NCBI GenBank assembly: GCA_001871325.1
Contig: MNVA01000070.1
Coordinates: forward strand, 1-37,404
Length of the DNA stretch: 37,404 bases
Origin: Ignavibacteria bacterium CG1_02_37_35
GTDB lineage: Bacteria; Bacteroidota; Ignavibacteria; Ignavibacteriales; Ignavibacteriaceae
Direction: 5' to 3'
In this document: in pieces, positions 18,682 through 26,641 of the stretch
How the letters are laid out: every line of letters starts with the position of its first letter
Position numbering within the stretch: the stretch's first letter is position 1
The notes under the pieces: generated by a model
What the model was told of the DNA's origin: nothing
What the model saw: the letters and a program-made list of their open reading frames with translations, nothing else
Databases searched by the model: none
Made by a program: the position numbers and the translations under genes

Positions 18682-21600
18682 TCTTAACGAAGAAAAGATC
18701 GTTTTCAGATGCTCTTCTAAAAGTAATTGAAGATAAAATTCTAAATGGTAAAACAAATGAAGTTTTGCATTTGGTGCCGACAAACCGGAAAGCGCGCGCG
18801 CTAAAAAAAGAGATCATTGATAAAACTCCTGCCCGGGCAGTTTCAATTATTCCTATCGAAACAATTTTTACGCTCGCGGAAAAGTTGTTCAGTGTGGAAG
18901 TGCCTTTATCTCTTGCTTCCGATGCCGCGTCGTCGGTTCTCTTAAAAAAAGCATTTCAGAAAAATCAACTTGAATATTTTCGAAGTTTTTCAAAAACGAT
19001 TCCACAGGGAAGTTTAGATCGGATCAAAAACCTGTTTTCGGAATATAAGAGGAACGGAATTACCTCAGAATATTTGTTGAGAGATTTGGGAAAAACCGGT
19101 GGAACCGAAAAGCAAAAACTTTCTGAATTAGCAAAAGTTTATGACAGCTACTGTGAACTTTTCCGCCAGCTTGATCTTTATGAGATTGGTGATGTTATTC
19201 GTGAAGTAAACGAATTTTCACTTAAAGACACAGCAGAACGATTCCGCATACTTTTTCCTTCTGTTAAAATTATCTATGCGTTTGGTTATTCAGAATTTAC
19301 CAATCCGGAGATTTCATTACTGAAAAAACTTTCCGAACTGCCGGGAGAGGATCTTTACATCCATCTTGATTACCAACGTAATAACCGTGGACTGTTTTCA
19401 GCTGTCGAAGAAGTGAAAGACAAATTTGAAAAAGAAGGATTTTATTCCTATCCATTCACGAGAAAAGATAATGGAAATAAATTAAGCGGATATCTCTCCC
19501 GCTATTTGTTCAACGAAAAGAAAATCGAAAAGAAAAATTCTTACGAAGATGCTGTTGCTTTAATCGTCGGAAAAAATAGGGAAGATGAGATTATTCAAAT
19601 CGCGAAAAAGATAAAAACTCTTCTTGCAGAAAAAAATGTTCCTCCGAATGCTGTTTGCGTTGCGTTTCATTTGATACAAAACTATTCCGGAATAATCCGA
19701 GATGTTTTTTTACAGTATGGGATCCCGTTTAATCTTACCGACCGGTTTTCGCTCAATACATTTAACCCGGTAATTTCTGTGATTAATTTGTTAGAAGTTA
19801 TGGCGACTGATTTTTACCACAAAGCGGTATTCAGAGTTTTTAGCAGCGAGTATTATCAGCCGGTAAATGCACAGTCTTCCGATATTTATCAAGTGGCTTC
19901 TAAGCTGCGGATCATTTCGGGATATCAAACTTGGATTACTCATATCAATCATTTTATTGATGAAGAGAATGAAACGGAGGATGAAATTCTCTCAAATAAA
20001 AATTTACTTTCTTCGGTAAAAAAAGAAATTGAATCGCTCTATTCGCTCTTGAAAAAATTCGAAGAACCAATGACGCTCCGGCAGTTTCCCGAACGATTAT
20101 TAGCGTTAATTCACGAACTTGATTTTCCGGTAAAAGTTTTAAAACTCAGCAAAGAGTACGAAGAAGAAAATATAAAATCTCTTACAACTTTTATTGAAAT
20201 GTTTTCCAATCTGTTTGAGCAGCTTCAATTGGAATATGAGCAGCCGGAGTCGCAAAAGTTTCCTTTAAAATATTTTCTTAATCACTTAAAAACCGCAGTA
20301 GCTTCAACAAGGTTTAATATAAAAGAGCGACCGGGTTACGGTGTGCTTGTCTCGAATTTTGAAGAGATTCGCGGATTGAACTTCGATTATGTTTTTCTCG
20401 GCGGGCTATGCGACGGCGATTTCCCCACGCGTTTTTCTCCCGAAATATTTTCTTACGAATCATTTTCGGAATCGGAAAAGAAGCATGTAACGCGCGAACG
20501 GTTTTTATTCTACCAAACGCTTCAAACATGCAGCAAGCGGCTTTATCTTTCATATCCTCTGTACGAGGGAACGAAAAAAGAATTGTCCCCATCATCTTTT
20601 TTAGTTGATCTCAAAAAAATATTCGAAGTTGATGAAGTACTTATCAACAAAAACGAGGGATACATTTACGCATTTAGCGAACTAATTCAAAAAGCTGCCG
20701 CACAAAATAATATGGAGTTACTGCTCAATATAAAAAGTGAAAACGAAAAAGAAATATTGCATGAGAAATTTCTGATTGACAAGACCAGGCGGGAACATCC
20801 GTTTGAAGCTTTTGCATACAACGGATTTATTGATGCAGCCGCAGAACATACCGCCGGATTATTGGAAAAATATTCCGGCAGTGATTATTCAATCTCCCAG
20901 CTTGAATTGTACGCCAAATGCCCATTCCAATTTTTCTTGAAACGGATTTTGAAACTCACTCCGTTTGAAGAACCGAGCGAAGAACTTGAACCGATGGAAA
21001 TGGGATTGCTGCTTCATGCAATCCTTGAACAATTTATGAAAACTGTGAAGAAAGAAAATCTGAATCTTCAATTTGAAAAAGAGAAGGCATCTCAACTTCT
21101 TTTTGCAATTGCAAAAGATAAGATTGATAAACTCAGCGTTCATTCGTCTTTATCTTTTTGGGAAAAAGAAAAAATTCTCGGTGTAAACGGGAGTAAAAAC
21201 GATTCCATCCTTTCTCTTTTTCTTGAAAAAGAATTAGCAAGAACCGACAATTTTGAAGCGGCTTTTTTTGAAGTGCCGTTCGGCAGATTGAGAAATGATG
21301 ACGGGCAGAAATCAACAATACTGTCGCTCAATTTAACTTCAAACGCAAAACTTCGCGGCAAGATTGACCGCATTGATATTAACTTTGATGAAAAATATTT
21401 TAAAGTATATGATTATAAACTTTCGGGGAAAAAGCCAAATGAAGAAGACCTTCAACTCGGAATCTCGTTGCAAATCCCGCTTTACTTATTTGCCGCTCAA
21501 CAGATTTTACAGAACGAACTGAACGAAACATTTCTCCCGGCAGCGGGGATTATTTATTCACTAAAATTCAGCCGTGAGGATTTTGGACCGGATGAAGTGA

Positions 21601-21830
21601 AAACGGTAAACAGGAAATCGTACGGTAAAGCCGGTGCCGAAACACGCGATAAAATTATTCAAGCAAACCAGGATTTAATTTCACATTCTCTGAAAAAAAT
21701 TGATGCGCTGATAACCGGAATAAGTGCTGGGGTTTATCATCTTTCAAAACTTGAGAAACGTGAAGAGAAAGTCTGCCGCCTTTGTTCATTTAAAAGCGTT
21801 TGCAGAATCCAGGAAATTGAAGATGGGTGA
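18678..21830 (+). CDS. AddB/RexB-like PD-(D/E)XK exonuclease subunit
   Basis: 1050 residues, the size of AddB-type subunits that process double-strand DNA ends for recombination. The N-terminal VLHLVPTNRKARALKKEI segment is the degenerate helicase-like start without a Walker A loop. A C-terminal nuclease domain carries SISQLELYAKCPFQFFLKRIL, GKIDRID and KVYDYKLSGKK (the D...D.K core). The single Cys in YAKCPFQF plus the final CRLCSFKSVC supply the four cysteines of the structural iron-sulfur cluster of AddB-type nucleases. The GFDYVFLGGLCDG-like block lies in the middle (about 565). The usual helicase partner AddA is not next to it. It overlaps the CYTH gene by 4 bp. Confidence 0.9.
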   Translation: MILTKKRSFSDALLKVIEDKILNGKTNEVLHLVPTNRKARALKKEIIDKTPARAVSIIPIETIFTLAEKLFSVEVPLSLASDAASSVLLKKAFQKNQLEYFRSFSKTIPQGSLDRIKNLFSEYKRNGITSEYLLRDLGKTGGTEKQKLSELAKVYDSYCELFRQLDLYEIGDVIREVNEFSLKDTAERFRILFPSVKIIYAFGYSEFTNPEISLLKKLSELPGEDLYIHLDYQRNNRGLFSAVEEVKDKFEKEGFYSYPFTRKDNGNKLSGYLSRYLFNEKKIEKKNSYEDAVALIVGKNREDEIIQIAKKIKTLLAEKNVPPNAVCVAFHLIQNYSGIIRDVFLQYGIPFNLTDRFSLNTFNPVISVINLLEVMATDFYHKAVFRVFSSEYYQPVNAQSSDIYQVASKLRIISGYQTWITHINHFIDEENETEDEILSNKNLLSSVKKEIESLYSLLKKFEEPMTLRQFPERLLALIHELDFPVKVLKLSKEYEEENIKSLTTFIEMFSNLFEQLQLEYEQPESQKFPLKYFLNHLKTAVASTRFNIKERPGYGVLVSNFEEIRGLNFDYVFLGGLCDGDFPTRFSPEIFSYESFSESEKKHVTRERFLFYQTLQTCSKRLYLSYPLYEGTKKELSPSSFLVDLKKIFEVDEVLINKNEGYIYAFSELIQKAAAQNNMELLLNIKSENEKEILHEKFLIDKTRREHPFEAFAYNGFIDAAAEHTAGLLEKYSGSDYSISQLELYAKCPFQFFLKRILKLTPFEEPSEELEPMEMGLLLHAILEQFMKTVKKENLNLQFEKEKASQLLFAIAKDKIDKLSVHSSLSFWEKEKILGVNGSKNDSILSLFLEKELARTDNFEAAFFEVPFGRLRNDDGQKSTILSLNLTSNAKLRGKIDRIDINFDEKYFKVYDYKLSGKKPNEEDLQLGISLQIPLYLFAAQQILQNELNETFLPAAGIIYSLKFSREDFGPDEVKTVNRKSYGKAGAETRDKIIQANQDLISHSLKKIDALITGISAGVYHLSKLEKREEKVCRLCSFKSVCRIQEIEDG

Positions 21831-22135
21831 ATTCTTTACTCAGTTTGTAACCAGCGGTAGACAGCTTGCCGGGGGGATGTTTTACTGCGTGCAAATATGC
21901 GCATTCAAAGAAGTTTATTCTTTGAAATAGTTTACATTACTTGTAGCGCTGTTTATTAATCTGCGCTGCAGTTGTTTGAATTGAAAAACTGATAACTATA
22001 AACTGGTGACTAACAACTAAAAATTTATTCTTCTTGATGTAATGAGTGGGTTCCGGCAGAGGCAAAACATACGAACCCTTTCGATGTGGCAACGAAACTT
22101 TTCTAAGTTGGTAACCGATGAACATTGAAAAGGAT
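21831..22135. other. 305-bp convergent intergenic region
   Basis: It holds a perfect 9-bp hairpin (TTCAAAGAA 21904-21912 / TTCTTTGAA 21918-21926, loop GTTTA), possibly ending the AddB transcript although no T run follows; a low-complexity ACTGATAACTATAAAC...ACTAACAACTAA stretch (about 21985-22019); and a GGGTTC/GAACCC pairing (22048-22078). No convincing gene. Confidence 0.7.
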
Positions 22136-22690
22136 TCAGTTTTCCTTTTGCCTCCCGGTCAGATCAAAGGTCTTTCTCAACTCAAAAATTGCAATACCGT
22201 AAGCTACGGCAACGTTGAGCGATTGCTTTATTCCGTATTGGGGAATTTCAATTGCAAAATCACATTCATCTAAAAGTTTCTGCGAAACGCCGGTAATTTC
22301 ATTTCCAATCACTAGACAAAGGGGAAACTGCTTTGTTGAAAGATCGTAATACATCCCGGAAGTTTCTGTTTGTTCCAGCGCGCAAATTTTATATCCCTCT
22401 TTTTTTAATTGATGAAGAACTGCTAACGCATCTTTGTGAAACTCCCACTTAACGCTGTTGGTTGAACCGAGCGCTGTTTTTAAAATTTCTTTATTCGGAG
22501 GATGCGGAGTGTAACCGGTTAAAAAAAGTTTGTCAATCATCGCGCCGTCTGAAGTTCGGAATATTGAACCGACATTATAAGTACTACGAATATTATCAAG
22601 CAATGCAACAACCGGAAGTTTTTCAACTTGATGCACTGTTTCGACCGTACTCCGGTTTTGAGAAATTTCGTCGTGGGTGAGTTTCTTCAT
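22136..22690 (-). CDS. SpoU/TrmH-family RNA 2'-O-methyltransferase
   Basis: SPOUT-fold methyltransferase that transfers methyl from S-adenosylmethionine to a ribose 2'-OH in tRNA or rRNA. The 184 residues show the three family motifs: motif 1 NIRSTYNVGSIFRT (about 33-46), motif 2 LVIGNEITGVS (about 126-136) and motif 3 IPQYGIKQSLNVAVAYGIAIF (about 149-169), which forms the knotted cofactor site. It is short and lacks an added RNA-binding domain, as in TrmL/TrmH-type enzymes. The target nucleotide cannot be told. It is 16 nt downstream of rlmN on the same strand, so both RNA modification genes are probably co-transcribed. Confidence 0.9.
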   Translation of the reverse strand: MKKLTHDEISQNRSTVETVHQVEKLPVVALLDNIRSTYNVGSIFRTSDGAMIDKLFLTGYTPHPPNKEILKTALGSTNSVKWEFHKDALAVLHQLKKEGYKICALEQTETSGMYYDLSTKQFPLCLVIGNEITGVSQKLLDECDFAIEIPQYGIKQSLNVAVAYGIAIFELRKTFDLTGRQKEN

Positions 22691-22706
22691 TGATAATAGA
22701 GATTTG

Positions 22707-23759
22707 TTATTTGAATTTCAGCGCAAGCTGTCCGCATGCGGCGGCAATATCATCGCCCTGAGTATCGCGTATCATTACGGTAACATCATTGTCCCGCAAC
22801 TTTTGTACAAATGCTTCGATCCGATTTTTCTCCGTTGGGAAAAGCGAGGCGGAAAATCCGGTTGGGTGCATGTGCTGCAGTGAATTAAAAGGAATGACGT
22901 TTATCTTAGAAGGAATTTGATTCGTTAATTTTATCAGTGCTTTGATGTCTTCATCTCTATCATTCAAACCCTTCAACATAATATATTCAAACGTAATGCG
23001 GGTTTTAGTTTTCATCGCATAATAGGCGACCGCTTCCAGATTTTCTTTAAGTGAATATTTCTCGTTGATCGGCATAATCTTCGAGCGGGTTTTTTCAAAG
23101 CATGAATGCAGCGACAAAGCTAATTTCGGTTTTAATCCGGTGTCCGCAAGTTCAATTATTTTTGGAGCAATTCCCGAAGTTGAAACAATAGTCTTTTTTA
23201 AAGTGATTCCCTTTGTTAATGCTTCCGCAAATATTTTGAGTGAATTTAAAGTTGCGTTATAATTTAACAGCGGTTCGCCCATGCCCATATAAACGATGTT
23301 CGTAATGTCTCTTTCGGTGTGCTGCTGCGCTAATAAATATTGATCGAAAATTTCTCCGGCAGAAAGATTTTTTTTATAACCCATTAGTCCGGTTGCGCAA
23401 AATTTGCAATCAAGCGGGCAGCCGACTTGCGTTGAAATGCAAAGGGTGTTTCGTTTTTCATCGGGAATAATCACTGATTCAATTTTATTCCCATCGGCAG
23501 TTTCAAAAATTAGTTTTTTTGTTCCGCCGGCAGATAATTCCGAACTTGCGAAATTTAAAGTGATGAGTGAATAATTTTCTTTTAGTTTAGCGCGAAGCGG
23601 TTTTGAGAGGTTCTCCATCTTATCAAAACTTGTTACCCGGAAGTTGTACATCCAATTAAAAACTTGTAGAGCGCGGAACTTCGCCTCTCCCATTTCGAGA
23701 AAGAGCGATTGAAGTTCTTCCAGCGTTAAACCTTTTAATTGTGTTTTATATTTGTTCAT
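22707..23759 (-). CDS. rlmN: Dual-specificity 23S rRNA/tRNA adenine C2-methyltransferase RlmN
   Basis: Radical SAM enzyme that methylates C2 of A2503 in 23S rRNA and A37 in certain tRNAs. The 350 residues carry the cluster-binding CPLDCKFC (CxxxCxxC, about 114-121), GMGEPLLN (about 158-165), which binds S-adenosylmethionine, and the C-terminal RDTQGDDIAAACGQL, which supplies the second catalytic Cys. The N-terminal LEELQSLFLEMGEAKFRALQVFNWMY is the accessory RNA-binding domain. It is full length and complete. It is the first gene of a pair with the SpoU-type methyltransferase. Confidence 0.97.
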   Translation of the reverse strand: MNKYKTQLKGLTLEELQSLFLEMGEAKFRALQVFNWMYNFRVTSFDKMENLSKPLRAKLKENYSLITLNFASSELSAGGTKKLIFETADGNKIESVIIPDEKRNTLCISTQVGCPLDCKFCATGLMGYKKNLSAGEIFDQYLLAQQHTERDITNIVYMGMGEPLLNYNATLNSLKIFAEALTKGITLKKTIVSTSGIAPKIIELADTGLKPKLALSLHSCFEKTRSKIMPINEKYSLKENLEAVAYYAMKTKTRITFEYIMLKGLNDRDEDIKALIKLTNQIPSKINVIPFNSLQHMHPTGFSASLFPTEKNRIEAFVQKLRDNDVTVMIRDTQGDDIAAACGQLALKFK

Positions 23760-23895
23760 TCTTTTTTCTATATGTTGGAATGCAATATACCTATTTCAGA
23801 AACGGGTAAAAAAGTTTGGCTAAAACTTCTTAGTTTCGGCTATCAAAACAAAAAATAATTTCATATTTTAGCTGTTGAAATTAAAAGGTTACAAA

Positions 23896-24054
23896 ATGAA
23901 ATCTTACACCGCAATAATTGAAAAAGATCAAGATACTGGTTTGTATGTAGGTTACATCCCGGGATTTCCGGGCGCGCATACACAAGCTGCAACCCTTGAA
24001 GAGCTCCGTCTCAACTTATGCGAAGTTGTTGAAATGCTGTTAGAAGATGTTTAA
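23896..24054 (+). CDS. Orphan HicB-like antitoxin-family protein
   Basis: 52 residues, too short for the ORF track: MKSYTAIIEKDQDTGLYVGY then IPGFPGAHTQAATLEEL, ending LCEVVEMLLEDV. This is the HicB/UPF0150 partial RNase H-like fold (Y.A.IEKD..G.YVG.IPG.PG..T...T..EL..N). It begins after an AAAAGG ribosome-site-like sequence. Most HicB antitoxins pair with a HicA toxin starting within a few bases downstream, and some carry a C-terminal DNA-binding domain. Neither is present: the next 168 nt hold no HicA-like frame. It is therefore a solitary or remnant HicB, with a REP-like palindrome just downstream. Confidence 0.85.
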   Translation: MKSYTAIIEKDQDTGLYVGYIPGFPGAHTQAATLEELRLNLCEVVEMLLEDV

Positions 24055-24100
24055 CAAATTATTTCTCCTAAAACATTTGAGTTTGTAATATGACAATATC

Positions 24101-24126
24101 GTAGCACAGACTTAAGTCTATGGTAC
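24101..24126. repeat. REP-like imperfect palindrome
   Basis: GTAGCACAGACTT followed directly by AAGTCTATGGTAC: 11 of 13 positions pair, with no loop at the centre. A related TTTAAGACT lies 11 nt further on. It resembles the GTAGCACAGACTnnAGTCTGTG-type extragenic palindromes seen in several bacterial groups; that comparison is from memory. Confidence 0.6.
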
Positions 24127-24168
24127 CGAATTTAAGACTAAACGGAGTCAACAAATTTAATTTTTCGT

Positions 24169-24185
24169 AACCGCCACAAGCGGTT
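24169..24185. other. Small hairpin upstream of acyl-CoA dehydrogenase gene
   Basis: AACCGC/GCGGTT with loop CACAA, 38 nt before the start codon. There is no T run, so it is not a clear terminator; it may be part of the 5' leader. Confidence 0.35.
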
Positions 24186-24222
24186 GGAAAATCTTACTCA
24201 CTAATCACAAAAGGATAAAATT

Positions 24223-25368
24223 ATGAATTTCGATTTCACAGAAGAACAGTTGATGATTCAGCAAACCGCAAAAGAGTTTGCCGAAGCCGAAATAGCGCCG
24301 TCTTCCATCGAGCGCGATATCAATGCGGAATTCCCGCACGAGATTATAAAAAAACTTGGAGAACTTGGTTTCCTCGGAATGATGGTTTCCCCCGATTACG
24401 GCGGCGCCGGAATGGATACTGTTAGTTATGTTTTGGCAATGATGGAAATTTCAAAAGTTGATGCAAGCTGCGGCGTTATTATGTCGGTTAATAATTCATT
24501 GGTTACCTGGGGTCTTGAAACTTACGGCTCGGATTTTATCAAGCAGAAATATTTAATCCCGCTTGCAAAAGGAGAAAAACTCGGAGCGTTTGCTTTATCT
24601 GAACCGGAAGCCGGAAGCGATGCGACAAATCAGCATACGCTTGCTCACCGGGAAGGAGATTTTTTTGTCCTTGATGGAATAAAAAATTGGATCACCAACG
24701 GAAGGAATGCCGATTATTATTTAGTAATGGCTCAGACGGAGGTTGAAAAAAAGCACAAAGGCATTACTACTTTTCTCGTTGAAAAAGGAATAGATGGATT
24801 TGAGCATGGGAAGAAAGAGGATAAGATGGGCATTCGCAGTTCTGATACATGTTCTTTAATCTTTACAAATTGCAAAGTTCCTGTAGAAAATATTGTTTGG
24901 GAAGAAGGAAAAGGATTTAACTTTGCGATGAACACGTTGAACGGCGGCAGAATTGGAATTGCCGCACAAGCATTGGGTATTGCCGTTGCTTCACTTGAAG
25001 CTTCAATCAAATATGCAAAACAAAGAAAAGCATTCGGTACCGAAATTGCCAATCACCAGGCTATTCAATTTAAGATTGCCGAGATGGCGACTAAAGTAGA
25101 AGCCGCAAAATTAATCACCATGCAAGCGGCAGCGTTGAAAGATGCCCACAAACCATACGTCAAAGAATCGGCGATGGCAAAATATTATGTTTCAAAAATT
25201 GCGGTTGAATGTGCTTTGGAAGCGATCCAAATTCACGGCGGCTATGGGTATGTGCGTGAATATCTGGTTGAACGTTATTTGCGCGATGCAAAAATTACCG
25301 AGATCTATGAAGGGACAAATGAAATTCAACGCATCGTTATTGCAAGAAGTTTATTGAGTGAACATTGA
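24223..25368 (+). CDS. Acyl-CoA dehydrogenase, short-chain (butyryl-CoA dehydrogenase-like)
   Basis: FAD-dependent enzyme that introduces the alpha-beta double bond into acyl-CoA. The 381 residues are the standard length. The family signatures FALSEPEAGSDA (about 125-136) and QIHGGYGYVREY...YRDAKI-like (about 340-360) are present, and the catalytic Glu is in IYEGTNEIQ (about 364-372), the position used by short-chain and butyryl-CoA dehydrogenases. The exact chain length is not certain. ATG 24223 follows AAAGGATAAAATT. Its TGA overlaps the TTG start of the YidD-domain gene (TTGA), placing it at the head of an overlapping gene run. Confidence 0.93.
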   Translation: MNFDFTEEQLMIQQTAKEFAEAEIAPSSIERDINAEFPHEIIKKLGELGFLGMMVSPDYGGAGMDTVSYVLAMMEISKVDASCGVIMSVNNSLVTWGLETYGSDFIKQKYLIPLAKGEKLGAFALSEPEAGSDATNQHTLAHREGDFFVLDGIKNWITNGRNADYYLVMAQTEVEKKHKGITTFLVEKGIDGFEHGKKEDKMGIRSSDTCSLIFTNCKVPVENIVWEEGKGFNFAMNTLNGGRIGIAAQALGIAVASLEASIKYAKQRKAFGTEIANHQAIQFKIAEMATKVEAAKLITMQAAALKDAHKPYVKESAMAKYYVSKIAVECALEAIQIHGGYGYVREYLVERYLRDAKITEIYEGTNEIQRIVIARSLLSEH

Positions 25369-25784
25369 AATTTGTTTTTTTAAGTCTTGCTTTTTCTTTT
25401 TCACTTTTCGGTCAAACAGATTGGCTGCGCTGGCAAAAGGCTGAAATAAAGTATTCTGAAAAAATTGATACAGCAGAAAGAAATTATTCCATTAACGGAA
25501 GTAACCCGTTTGAGTTTTTATTAAAAGCCTCAGCAGTTACCTATTGGTTTTTTATTTCTGATGTTGATGGCGATAACTGCCCGTTTGATCCTTCGTGTTC
25601 TTCTTTTTTATTAGAATCCGTAAAAGCTTCTAATCTTGTTGAAGGAACATTGATGTTTGCCGACCGTTTTACGCGGGACTTTAATGTTTTTAATCGAAGC
25701 AACTACCGGGTAACAAAAAATAGAAGACTCGCCGATCCGCCGGAAAAATATTTGCTTACCAATGCCAGCACAAAAGTAAAATGA
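25365..25784 (+). CDS. Secreted protein with YidD-like domain
   Basis: 139 residues. The core GDNCPFDPSCSSFLLESVK (about residues 66-84), followed by LVEGTLMFADRF, matches the YidD signature CRFxPSCSxYxxEA...G...G...R (membrane protein insertion efficiency factor, DUF37). Unlike ordinary YidD (about 70-80 residues, cytoplasmic), this one begins with a signal peptide (MKFVFLSLAFSFSLFG) and has about 50 residues before the core, so it is predicted to be exported. The start is TTG (25365), overlapping the upstream TGA; no ATG could supply the signal peptide. Its stop overlaps the next gene by 4 bp. The exported form and its neighbours suggest an envelope role different from the YidC-linked one. 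Confidence 0.8.
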   Translation: MKFVFLSLAFSFSLFGQTDWLRWQKAEIKYSEKIDTAERNYSINGSNPFEFLLKASAVTYWFFISDVDGDNCPFDPSCSSFLLESVKASNLVEGTLMFADRFTRDFNVFNRSNYRVTKNRRLADPPEKYLLTNASTKVK

Positions 25785-26641
25785 TGCAAAAAACTATTTT
25801 CTTTGTTCTGCTTTCAATTTTTCCTTCACTTTTATTTTCTCAAGCAAGCGGATTATTCGCTCCCGAGAAAAGAAAAGCCTTTGCTGATTATTTGTTTTGT
25901 GAAAAAGATTATCTCCGTGCCTCAGAAGAATATGAAGCTCTCAACAATCTAAATAAAAACGATTCACTTTCTTATTCTATCGGTTTATGCTTTTTAAAAA
26001 TGAATGAATACGGAAAAGCGGAAGATGTTTTTTATCAATTAAGAAATTCAACTCTTGGAGAAGAAAGCAGATTGCTCTATTTAAAAACTTCTTTCTTATT
26101 AAATAACAACATTGAGGAAAAAACGGATAGTTTTTCAAATCAGTTCGGAAATAAAGATTTGGAAACTTCATTCCGAAGATTGGACTTGGCGGCGCAAATA
26201 AAAGCGGGAATGAGCCAGGCAAGTCTGCATTCTCTCGACACTAATTTTGAAGGAACCGATGTTCAGCTTCTCAGAAGCTTTGCTGAAAACTTTTCTCATC
26301 CGAACAGGAAGAGCCCTTTTGCCGCAGCTTTATTTTCAGCAGTTCTTCCCGGCGCCGGAAAAATTTATACAAAAAATTATGGCGACGGAATTACGTCGTT
26401 AATTGTTACAAGTCTTTTTTCATTCCTTTGGTACGATAATTTTCGCGCAGGGCATCCTACACGAGCCTGGATTTTTGCCGGATTAACCGGATTCTTCTAT
26501 TGGGGAAATGTATATGGTTCTTACATCTCGGCAAGAAATTATAATTTGGAAAAAGCAGAAGAATTGAATAATGAATTCGATTCGTTTTTGAATTCGAAAA
26601 ATTATTTTGTTCCGAAAAAAATTGAAGGAAGTTGCAAATGA
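25781..26641 (+). CDS. TPR protein with C-terminal membrane domain (copy 1)
   Basis: 286 residues: signal peptide (about 1-21), a TPR-like helical region (about 30-165; DYLRASEEYEALN, DSLSYSIGLCFLKMNEYGKAEDVFY), then a C-terminal domain with SAVLPGAGKIYTKNYGDG (about 189-206) and two or three hydrophobic segments (about 207-225, 230-250). The LPGAGxIYTxNY motif resembles the DUF5683/TM2-like short membrane domains of Bacteroidota; function unknown. Product probably sits in the cell envelope, with TPRs in the periplasm. It overlaps both neighbours by 4 bp and is paralogous to the next gene. Confidence 0.8.
   Translation: MMQKTIFFVLLSIFPSLLFSQASGLFAPEKRKAFADYLFCEKDYLRASEEYEALNNLNKNDSLSYSIGLCFLKMNEYGKAEDVFYQLRNSTLGEESRLLYLKTSFLLNNNIEEKTDSFSNQFGNKDLETSFRRLDLAAQIKAGMSQASLHSLDTNFEGTDVQLLRSFAENFSHPNRKSPFAAALFSAVLPGAGKIYTKNYGDGITSLIVTSLFSFLWYDNFRAGHPTRAWIFAGLTGFFYWGNVYGSYISARNYNLEKAEELNNEFDSFLNSKNYFVPKKIEGSCK

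Noticed and set aside
21823-21930. Short ORF MGEFFTQFVTSGRQ... after the AddB-like gene
   Set aside because: About 35 codons overlapping the AddB stop, no ribosome site and no recognisable family.
24055-24222. Search for a HicA toxin after the HicB-like gene
   Set aside because: No frame with the HicA start or the GSH-type motif is present.
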